From: Rhizobiales bacterium 62-47
Lineage (GTDB): Bacteria; Pseudomonadota; Alphaproteobacteria; Rhizobiales; Xanthobacteraceae
Assembly: GCA_001899255.1 (NCBI GenBank)
Contig: MKVX01000018.1
Coordinates: forward strand, 1,117,150-1,181,149
DNA length: 64,000 nt
Direction: 5' to 3'
Shown: positions 57,676 to 64,000 of the stretch, piece after piece
Numbering within the stretch: the first letter of the stretch is position 1
Layout: every line of letters starts with the position of its first letter
Notes under the pieces: model-generated
What the model was told of the DNA's origin: nothing
The model's input: the letters and a program-made list of their open reading frames with translations, nothing else
The model's database searches: none
Translations under genes and position numbers: made by a program

Positions 57676-58695
57676 TCAGCGCAGCTCGAACTGGAATTGC
57701 TGTTCGAGTAGCGTTTGCTCGTCATGACTGACGACATAGGTTGCCGTGTAAGTCCCTGACTCCCAATTCGGCCGAGTCCGCTTCTTGCCCGTGAACAAGA
57801 TGACTTGCGCCTTGTTCTTGTCGAGCGCAGCACCGTGATGCTCTGCCAGGGTGTGCCCGGCCGGATCGCGCAGCGTGAGCGATTGCACGTCGCCTTGCTT
57901 CAGGCCAATGGCGCGGACAAACGCAACGATAGCCGGCGAATTGGCAGCCGGTTGCTGCTGCGCCATCTCGCCATTCTCGATGGCCTCTCGCGTCACCGTA
58001 TCGGTGGCGAACCCGGTATTCAACACGGTTCGGGGCCGATAAGCCAATTGCTTGCGAACGGATTCATCCCATAGATTTTCGGCGTCGCCGCTGCAGGCAC
58101 CTCCTGCGCGACCGTAGGCGAATGGATCGGCGATCTTGCCGTCGTGCCGCAACGTGAAGTGCAAATGCGGATATTCAGTCAGACCGGACAATCCGATCTG
58201 CCCCAGCGGATCGCCCGCCACCACGGAATCCCCCGGTTTGACGCGGATAGTGCCCTTGGCCATGTGGCAATACTGCGTTTCCCAATTCTCGGCGTGGCCG
58301 ACGATCACGCCGTTACCGCATTCCCGGCCATCTACCTTGCCATGAGCGCCACCCGTGACAGCGACATCGTCGACGCCGTCACGGATGCGCAACACGCGGC
58401 CATCCGCGGCAGCGAGGACATTCACCTTCGCGCGCTGCGCAGCCAGCGACGGCAAGCGGAAGTCGGTGCCATTGTGGCCGTCATAGGTCAATGTGCCGCA
58501 GGTATAATCGGTCGCTGCCGCCGATGGATCGACATCGACATAATTCTGGATGATGCAGGTGCGGCCGACCTCGCAGTCGACCGGCATGCGCAGCCGCAAA
58601 TCGTTCGCCAACGCACTGCCGACCATCGCGCCGGAATGGACCATCGATAGAAGCACCAGCACGACGGGATCGGTGAATGGCAGGCGCGAACGCAT
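57676..58695 (-). CDS. Exported M23 family metallopeptidase
   Basis: 339 residues. Signal peptide MRSRLPFTDPVVLVLLSMV, cleavage near SALA (about 30). LytM/M23 domain with zinc ligands HNGTDF (about residues 74-79) and HLHF (about 176-179), plus GHAENWETQYCHMAKG, all conserved; so probably an active peptidoglycan endopeptidase or a related secreted protease. A C-terminal domain of about 120 residues (VVSHDEQTLLEQQFQF) is a beta-sandwich-like extension. Starts 15 bases after the LuxR-type gene's stop; a GTG three codons upstream (58704) is possible. Confidence 0.9.
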   Translation of the reverse strand: MRSRLPFTDPVVLVLLSMVHSGAMVGSALANDLRLRMPVDCEVGRTCIIQNYVDVDPSAAATDYTCGTLTYDGHNGTDFRLPSLAAQRAKVNVLAAADGRVLRIRDGVDDVAVTGGAHGKVDGRECGNGVIVGHAENWETQYCHMAKGTIRVKPGDSVVAGDPLGQIGLSGLTEYPHLHFTLRHDGKIADPFAYGRAGGACSGDAENLWDESVRKQLAYRPRTVLNTGFATDTVTREAIENGEMAQQQPAANSPAIVAFVRAIGLKQGDVQSLTLRDPAGHTLAEHHGAALDKNKAQVILFTGKKRTRPNWESGTYTATYVVSHDEQTLLEQQFQFELR

Positions 58696-58710
58696 CGCCA
58701 GCACTCGCCA

Positions 58711-59904
58711 CTAGCTCGCTTTGCTTCGCGTATCCCGCGTGCGCACCTGGATCCGATCTGGAATCCTCGCGGCGGACTGGTTCTTCTGGCCCATCTTGAA
58801 TGGCGCGAACGTCAGGCTATGCAGGACGAAGAATTCCGACTGCCGGTTGATTCCGACTTTCAGCATGATGCGCTTGGTATAGGTTCGCACCGTCTCCTCG
58901 GTGAAACCGAGTTCCGCGCCGATCAGACGTGGGCAAAGCCCACGCAGGATGCGTGAGACAATCCGCTCCTCGACCCAACTCAGCTCGAACGCGGCCGCAA
59001 TGCGCCGTGCGCCCGCGCGTTCATCGAACTGCGGAACGTAGATAAATGCCATCCCCGCATGATCGCGCGTCGGCATCTTGCCGACGATGGCGAACGCGAA
59101 TTTTTGGTAGTTTCCGGACAGCGCCACCGTGGCGCGGACGAACCGCTGGGCCGGATCCGCGGCAATAGTTCGCTGCACGGCCTCCTTGAGGCGCGCGGTC
59201 ACGGCCGAATTCGATCCGGCGAGCACGCCATGCGCCAGCAGCAGCAAGCGATCGTCATTCAGGAACTGCTGGCAGCTGCTGTTCATTCCAAGCACGCTCA
59301 AGTTCTCGTCCACGAGCAACGCCGGCGGAATGATCTCTTCCAGCCACGCCTTGTTTTCCTGCATGTTCATCTGCGCCCAATCGTCCGTCGCGTCCCACAA
59401 CAGTTCGATGGCGCGAACGACACTGGCGAACTCCGCCAGCGAGAACAGCGCACGACGCCAGCCGGCGACGAACAGCGCGATCGTGCCGCTACGCGATTGC
59501 AGCCGGCCGATCACGCAGTGGCGCGAGAATGTACTTTCCCAGCCGATCAGCTTGCGGGCGAAACCGTTCGCGGCTGCGACGGACTGGAAGATGCAATTGT
59601 CCTGCGAGCCGAGATGCGACGCAATCTGCACCACGCTGGCCGGCGGAATGGCTTCCGCAACCGTGCAGCCGATACGCACTTCGTCCATCGCCGCCTCATC
59701 CCCGGGCGACAGCACGGCGAGGTAGCATCTGCCGCATTCGAGCAGTTGCGCCACCGCGCGGCCAAACCAGAGGTTCGACGGCGAGACGGCGACGGATGCG
59801 GTGGAGTTCGAGGGGGTGACGATATCGTCGAGGTAGGGAATGAATGACGATCGTATCAGGTTCCCGGGACTGCGTATCGGCAGCGTCTTGCCATTCTCCT
59901 GCAT
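58711..59904 (-). CDS. LuxR-type transcriptional regulator
   Basis: 397 residues. The last 90 residues hold a GerE/LuxR helix-turn-helix: LCPRLIGAELGFTEETVRTYTKRIMLKVGINRQSEF. The N-terminal two thirds are a PAS/GAF-like sensor without a recognised ligand motif; there is no receiver domain, so it is not a classical response regulator. ATG at 59904 has GGGAGG seven bases upstream. It lies 46 bases after the HlyD gene's stop and is followed by the M23 gene, so it may be part of, and regulate, the type I secretion operon. Confidence 0.85.
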   Translation of the reverse strand: MQENGKTLPIRSPGNLIRSSFIPYLDDIVTPSNSTASVAVSPSNLWFGRAVAQLLECGRCYLAVLSPGDEAAMDEVRIGCTVAEAIPPASVVQIASHLGSQDNCIFQSVAAANGFARKLIGWESTFSRHCVIGRLQSRSGTIALFVAGWRRALFSLAEFASVVRAIELLWDATDDWAQMNMQENKAWLEEIIPPALLVDENLSVLGMNSSCQQFLNDDRLLLLAHGVLAGSNSAVTARLKEAVQRTIAADPAQRFVRATVALSGNYQKFAFAIVGKMPTRDHAGMAFIYVPQFDERAGARRIAAAFELSWVEERIVSRILRGLCPRLIGAELGFTEETVRTYTKRIMLKVGINRQSEFFVLHSLTFAPFKMGQKNQSAARIPDRIQVRTRDTRSKAS

Positions 59905-59950
59905 CAATACCTCCCGTCGAAAGATTCACGGCGCTCGCAATTCTAGCTCT

Positions 59951-61297
59951 TCAACTTTCCCTAAATGCCCGATGCACCCGCAAGGTGATGGGCTGCATCA
60001 GATACTCGGCAAATGTTCTTACGCCTGTCTCGACAAAAACCTCGACCGGAAGTCCGGGTTTCAAGCTTGAAAGGTACTGGTCCGTATCCGGAGAACGAAC
60101 GAGATCGATCTCCGCCTTGTATGACGCCACGCCAGTCCTGGCGTCCGTCAATGCATCGCCTGCAACCGTCGTAACTTGCCCATCGAGCATCGGCCTGCGG
60201 CGAATGTTCATTGCGAGAACGCGAACCCGCGCCGCCTGCCCGGCGATCACTTCCTCGCGATCCTGCGGCCGGAGCGCCGCTTCGATAACGAGATGATCCT
60301 GCATCGGCACGATCTCCATCAGTGTTTCCCGCGGCGCCAGCACGGCATTCAACTCCCTGCTGTTGAGGCCGACGACTTTGCCGGACTCCGGCGCTCGCAA
60401 CTCAGTTCGAACAAGCTGATCGCGCAATCCGCTGATGCGGTGTCTTAAGTCGCCGATCTCTTCGCGGTTGGCGTGACTGAGCTTGGCGTTATCCTGGTTC
60501 TGATTGAGGGTTAGTTGTTTGCGACGGTCTTTTAGTTCAGAAATTTTTCCGGCGGTCTCCGCCAACTGCGACGAGTTCCGCGCAACTTGCGACTGCATGT
60601 CCGCCTCGGCTCGCCTGAGAGCCAGAACGCGCGGCTTGCGCGCAAGCCCTTTGTCGAGCAGGAACGTGGTATCACGAATTTCTTCCTGAAGTAGCAGCAA
60701 CTGCTGCGCCAGGCTTTCGGTATTGCTTTCAAGACCTCGTATGGAGTCGGTGTATTGCGATATCTGTTGATCGATAAGCTGACGTTCACCGGAGATAGCC
60801 GTCGATCGCGCGGCAAATTCGGTCAACTGCGATTGAATGGCCGCTTTCGCTTCGGAGCGTGTCGAACTGGTCAATTCTTCGGGAAACGAAATGGCCGATG
60901 CACCGTTTTGTTCCGCGATAAGACGTGCATCCAATGCGAGATCTGCAAATAATTTCGTTTCGAGAACGCCGAGATTAGCTTCGATCTGCGTCGTATCGAG
61001 CTTCGCCACGAGTTGCCCGGCTTCGACATGCTCGTTTTCGCGCACCAGAATGGCCTTCAGAATACCGCCATCGAGATGCTGCACGGCCTTGCGTTTTGAA
61101 TCGACCTTGATGAATCCCTGGGCAATCACCGCGCTGCGCAGTGGAACCAGCGTGGCCCACAGCCCGAAGCCGCCGAACGTAACCGCCAGAAGGATGCAGC
61201 CCCACTTGATCAATCGCCGGGTGTCAGACCTCGGCTTCTCAGCGGGTTCCGATATGATGGGTTCAGCGAGGGTCAGATCGCGAATGTGGGCCGTCAT
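59951..61297 (-). CDS. HlyD-type membrane fusion protein of type I secretion system
   Basis: 448 residues. One N-terminal membrane helix (about 31-53), then the lipoyl halves (GFIKVDSKRKAVQHLDGGILKAILVRENEHVEAGQLVAKLDT at 62-103 and the matching TELRAPESGKVVGLN near 300), a long periplasmic coiled coil (about 140-290) and the beta-barrel domain ending in SLKPGLPVEVFVETGVRTF. It bridges the ABC exporter and an outer membrane TolC-type channel, which is not in the window. ATG at 61297 overlaps the ABC gene's stop (ATGA) and has GGAG upstream. Confidence 0.93.
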   Translation of the reverse strand: MTAHIRDLTLAEPIISEPAEKPRSDTRRLIKWGCILLAVTFGGFGLWATLVPLRSAVIAQGFIKVDSKRKAVQHLDGGILKAILVRENEHVEAGQLVAKLDTTQIEANLGVLETKLFADLALDARLIAEQNGASAISFPEELTSSTRSEAKAAIQSQLTEFAARSTAISGERQLIDQQISQYTDSIRGLESNTESLAQQLLLLQEEIRDTTFLLDKGLARKPRVLALRRAEADMQSQVARNSSQLAETAGKISELKDRRKQLTLNQNQDNAKLSHANREEIGDLRHRISGLRDQLVRTELRAPESGKVVGLNSRELNAVLAPRETLMEIVPMQDHLVIEAALRPQDREEVIAGQAARVRVLAMNIRRRPMLDGQVTTVAGDALTDARTGVASYKAEIDLVRSPDTDQYLSSLKPGLPVEVFVETGVRTFAEYLMQPITLRVHRAFRES

Positions 61298-63048
61298 GGC
61301 TTGCTCCTCATCGGGATAGCTTCTGACGCTCGGGTTGCACCGGCCACCCGGCGCAGTGGCGTCACCTCCGCCACATGCGTCGGCAAGACGTCGGCCAACG
61401 CGCCGAATGCGACCTGCACACCATCCCGCAACAGCAAAACCTTGTCGGCAATGGTCAGCAGCCGCGGGCGGTGCGTGACGATGACGAACGTCGTGCCACG
61501 TTGCCGCGCGCTCAAGATCGCGTTGCAAAGCGCCTGCTCGCCATCAGGATCGAGATTGGCATTCGGCTCATCGAGCAGGATCAGCTTGCGATTGCCGAAG
61601 AACGCCCGCGCCAGACCGATACGTTGCCGCTGACCGCCGGAGAGCCTGTTGCCGTCGCGTCCGATCTGCGTCTGATAGCCATCGGGCAACGCCTGGATCA
61701 TCTCGTGTGCACCTGCCAGCACCGCGGCCGCCACGATGTCCTCGTCACGCACGTTCTCCTCGAATCCGGAAATGGCTTCCGCCACCGTCCCGGCGAGCAA
61801 CTCCACATCCTGCGGCAAATAGCCGATGTAGCGCCCGAGCTGATCGGGCTCCCAGTTCTCCAGCAGCGCGCGATCGAGCCGGATCTCCCCGGCGCTGGGA
61901 CGCTCCAGCGCCGATGCCAGGCGCAGCAAGGTGGATTTGCCGGCACCGGTCGGACCGATGATGACGACGATTTCCGCGGGCCGGCAACGGAACCCGATAC
62001 CCGCCAAAATCGGACGCCGCGCGTGCGGCACGCCGTAGACGACGCGACTGACTTCCAGCAGTCCGGTCGGCGGCGGCAACAACGTGCGACGCGGTTGCGT
62101 CAATGTCCACGACACTGCGGCGCTGACCTTCTTCCACGACTCCTGCGCCCCGATCACGCCGCGCCAGGCCGAGATCAGACTTTCCATCGGCTGCAAGGTG
62201 CGGCTGACCATGATCGAACTTGCGATCAGGCTGCCGGCCAGCACCTCGTTCTGCAGCACCAGCCAAGCGCCGGTCCCGATAGAAACGATCTGCAGAATGG
62301 AACGCACCATGCGCGCCGCGGACGCAATCGCGGCCACGCGTTCGCTGGCGCGCACCACCGGCGATAACGCTTCGTCGTTTACGCGCATGAAGGCGCGGAT
62401 CGCACCGGTGGTCCACCCCATCGCGCGGATGAAATTGGCGTGCCGCACGACGCCATCCATCATCGCCTGGCTGCGTACGGTCGCGCCGCTGACCTGCGCA
62501 ATCTCGGCGCGAGCGATCCTGCTGCTGACGAACCCCATGGTGGACAGCACGATAGCGCCGGTCAGCACGATGATGCCGTAGTACGGATGAATGAAGAACA
62601 GGATGAAAATGAAGACCGGCAGGAATGGCGCATCGACCAGGGTGATAACCGCGCCGCTCGACAGGAACGTCCGCAATTCGCGCACCTTGACGAGATCGTG
62701 GGTGTTGCCATCGCGCCGCCGCGCCGGGTCCGCGATCGTCGCCTTCAACACCAGCGGCGCAATGCTTTGCTCGAACGTCACCGCAAATCGGCTGAGCAAG
62801 CGAAAGCGGAACGCATCGAAAAATGCACTGAGAACGAGTGCGCAAACCCCGATCAGCGTCAGGCCGACCAGCGTTTCCACACTGCCGCTGCTCAACACGC
62901 GGTCGAACACTTCAATGGAATAGAACGGCAGAACCAGCAGCAGCACATTCGCCGACATGCTGAAAACCACGACCCAGGCAAGCGTCGGCCGTCCCGGAAT
63001 GACATTGATCGGCGACTTGGCGCGGGCCGAATAGCTCTGATGACTCAT
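61294..63048 (-). CDS. Type I secretion ABC transporter (PrtD-like)
   Basis: 584 residues from the ATG at 63048 (592 if the ATG at 63072 is used; no ribosome-binding site decides it, but 63072 would sit close to the hairpin). Six membrane helices (about 20-310), with no C39 peptidase domain, so a PrtD/HasD-type exporter. ATPase: Walker A GPTGAGKST, signature LSGGQRQRIGLARA, Walker B LILLDEPNANLD, switch His in VTHR. It exports RTX substrates with an uncleaved C-terminal signal; the adjacent upstream RTX gene is the obvious client. Overlaps the HlyD-type gene by four bases. Confidence 0.94.
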   Translation of the reverse strand: MSHQSYSARAKSPINVIPGRPTLAWVVVFSMSANVLLLVLPFYSIEVFDRVLSSGSVETLVGLTLIGVCALVLSAFFDAFRFRLLSRFAVTFEQSIAPLVLKATIADPARRRDGNTHDLVKVRELRTFLSSGAVITLVDAPFLPVFIFILFFIHPYYGIIVLTGAIVLSTMGFVSSRIARAEIAQVSGATVRSQAMMDGVVRHANFIRAMGWTTGAIRAFMRVNDEALSPVVRASERVAAIASAARMVRSILQIVSIGTGAWLVLQNEVLAGSLIASSIMVSRTLQPMESLISAWRGVIGAQESWKKVSAAVSWTLTQPRRTLLPPPTGLLEVSRVVYGVPHARRPILAGIGFRCRPAEIVVIIGPTGAGKSTLLRLASALERPSAGEIRLDRALLENWEPDQLGRYIGYLPQDVELLAGTVAEAISGFEENVRDEDIVAAAVLAGAHEMIQALPDGYQTQIGRDGNRLSGGQRQRIGLARAFFGNRKLILLDEPNANLDPDGEQALCNAILSARQRGTTFVIVTHRPRLLTIADKVLLLRDGVQVAFGALADVLPTHVAEVTPLRRVAGATRASEAIPMRSKP

Positions 63049-63081
63049 AACGCGCAGCCTGAATTGCGGCATACCGAAAAG

Positions 63082-63111
63082 GCGTAGGGCGGCACGAATG
63101 CCGCCCTACGC
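63082..63111 (-). terminator. UUCG hairpin between the RTX gene and its exporter
   Basis: Perfect 13-bp arms (GCGTAGGGCGGCA and its complement) closed by TTCG on the minus strand, followed by CTTTTCGG. The T-tract has four residues, so termination is probably partial: the substrate gene upstream would be expressed more than the exporter genes downstream. It could equally be an RNA stabiliser. Located 11 bases after the RTX stop codon and before the ABC gene. Confidence 0.7.
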
Positions 63112-63122
63112 GAGAGTCATGG

Positions 63123-64000
63123 TCAGACAACCTCGATGGCTGTGTAGCCCGCGGCGTTGTTGATGTCGTCGATCGACGCAAACGGGGTGCCGCCTCCGGT
63201 CACGCCGTCGAGCGTGATCGTGCCGAACCCGAAGTCGAGCGTCGTGTTGGTCCCGTCGTCATCGACAACGACAGTCGACGGATCGAACCCCACAGGCGCA
63301 TCGACGTGTGCCACGTCGCCATCGGCGAAGCTCATATCGGTCACTTCGTCATTGCCGAAGCTGGCACCGGTGCCGTCACCGAAATTGAAGGTGTCGGTGC
63401 CTGCGCCACCGGTCAGCACGTCGTCACCGGCTCCGCCGCTCAGAATATCGGCACCGTTGCCGCCATTCAGTTCGTCATCGCCCGCGCCGCCGTCCAGGGT
63501 GTCGTTGCCGGCACCACCCGTCAGCGTATCGGCTCCGTCGCTGCCAGTCAGGACATCGACGCCGTTGCCGCCGTCGAGGGTATCGTCGCCTGCGCCGCCA
63601 TCGAGCGTGTCATTGCCGTCGCCGCCGGACATTTCGTCGGCGCCGTCGCCACCGCTCATGGTGTCATTGCCCGCACCGCCCGTCATGGAGTCGTCACCGG
63701 CATCGCCATTCATCGTATCGTTGCCGTCGCCGCCGTCCATGACGTCATCGCCGGCTCCGCCGTTCAACGTATCGTCACCGGCATCGCCGCTCATGGTATC
63801 GTTGCCGTCGCCGCCATTGAGCGTATCGATGCCATCGCCGCCGCTCATGGTGTCGTTGCCCGCGCCGCCATTGAGCAGATCATCGCCAGCACCGCCGTTC
63901 ATGATGTCGTCACCGAGCCCGCCATTCAGCGTGTCGTTGCCGTCGCCGCCATCCATGGTGTCGTTGCCGAGGCCGCCGGTGAGCGTATCGTCGCCGGCAT
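63123..64000 (-). CDS. RTX repeat protein, C-terminal part (start outside window)
   Basis: At least 292 codons, open through the right window edge. An array of nonapeptides of the form GGxGxDxLx runs from the edge to residue 189 of the visible ATG-started frame (nucleotides 63390-64000); the glycine and aspartate positions form calcium-binding beta-rolls. The last about 90 residues have no repeats ([20 protein letters not shown] onwards) and end in TAIEVV, a plausible type I secretion signal with a hydrophobic C-terminus. It is the likely substrate of the downstream ABC/HlyD pair. N-terminal domains, hence activity, are unknown. It could be a calcium-dependent adhesin, protease or S-layer-like protein. 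Confidence 0.9.
   Translation of the reverse strand, partial: AGDDTLTGGLGNDTMDGGDGNDTLNGGLGDDIMNGGAGDDLLNGGAGNDTMSGGDGIDTLNGGDGNDTMSGDAGDDTLNGGAGDDVMDGGDGNDTMNGDAGDDSMTGGAGNDTMSGGDGADEMSGGDGNDTLDGGAGDDTLDGGNGVDVLTGSDGADTLTGGAGNDTLDGGAGDDELNGGNGADILSGGAGDDVLTGGAGTDTFNFGDGTGASFGNDEVTDMSFADGDVAHVDAPVGFDPSTVVVDDDGTNTTLDFGFGTITLDGVTGGGTPFASIDDINNAAGYTAIEVV
63390..64000 (-). repeat. 27-bp tandem coding repeats (RTX array)
   Basis: 21 complete nine-codon units plus part of a further unit at the edge. Units are not identical; position 6 is always Gly and position 8 Asp or almost always so, while the codons vary. They code for RTX nonapeptides and are not CRISPR or satellite DNA. Confidence 0.9.

Noticed and set aside
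63390-64000. 27-bp periodic repeats as a CRISPR array
   Set aside because: There are no spacers of constant length between identical repeats; every unit encodes an RTX nonapeptide in one frame.

Overview
The window reads as a chromosomal segment of an alphaproteobacterium of the order Rhizobiales, most probably family Nitrobacteraceae/Bradyrhizobiaceae (the Rhodopseudomonas, Bradyrhizobium, Afipia, Nitrobacter group). This is inferred from the high GC content, the 14-gene nuoA-N operon ending in birA and ribonuclease J, the order tig-clpP-clpX-lon-tRNA-hupB, the glnB-glnA pair, the ctaA/DUF2842 pair, and dispersed palindromic repeats of a kind I remember from these genera. I could not run a search, so genus and species are not assigned. 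There is no integrase, transposase, phage gene or CRISPR array in view.

Layout. 1-17048 (minus strand): complex I operon, transcribed nuoA-B-C-[FlK-like thioesterase]-D-[FkbM methyltransferase]-E-[small membrane protein]-F-G-H-I-J-K-L-M-N, then birA and the start of ribonuclease J. The genes are packed tightly, with many 1-4 base stop/start overlaps. 17049-18229: 1.2 kb without a convincing gene but with a cluster of perfect hairpins. 18230-22567: a secreted small protein, tRNA-Asp, hupB, pepT, an acyltransferase-3 membrane protein, a secreted cysteine-rich peptide and tRNA-Val. 22636-29695: protein quality control block (lon, clpX, clpP, tig, each with a recognisable terminator or spacer) and tRNA-Leu. 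29951-35099: a multicopper-oxidase-like protein that has lost its copper ligands, the NAD(P)H-hydrate repair enzyme, and glnB-glnA behind a sigma-54 promoter. 35243-41176: an AI-2E family transporter, a small monooxygenase-like protein, a diguanylate cyclase, rpsI/rplM, a PaaI-type thioesterase and an enoyl-CoA-hydratase-like protein lacking both catalytic glutamates. 41333-44976: CoA-binding protein, metY, ctaA, DUF2842. 45135-53050: exopolysaccharide genes (BioF2-type acetyltransferase, Wzz/GumC-like chain-length protein with a dead kinase domain, GT4 glycosyltransferase, undecaprenyl-phosphate sugar transferase, O-antigen-ligase-like polymerase). 53142-57501: metabolic enzymes (saccharopine-dehydrogenase-like reductase, DUF169 protein, acetamidase/formamidase, SDR). 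57676-64000 (minus): type I secretion locus: RTX repeat protein (N-terminal part outside the window), ABC exporter, HlyD-type adaptor, a LuxR-type regulator and an M23 peptidase.

How the parts work together. Most of the window is housekeeping: respiration, protein turnover, nitrogen assimilation, translation, haem A synthesis. The non-routine material is (i) the two enzymes translationally coupled into the nuo operon, (ii) the RTX/type I secretion operon with an intercistronic UUCG hairpin between substrate and exporter, (iii) the enzyme-fold proteins with lost active sites (multicopper oxidase, bacterial tyrosine kinase domain, crotonase), and (iv) two small secreted cysteine-containing proteins.
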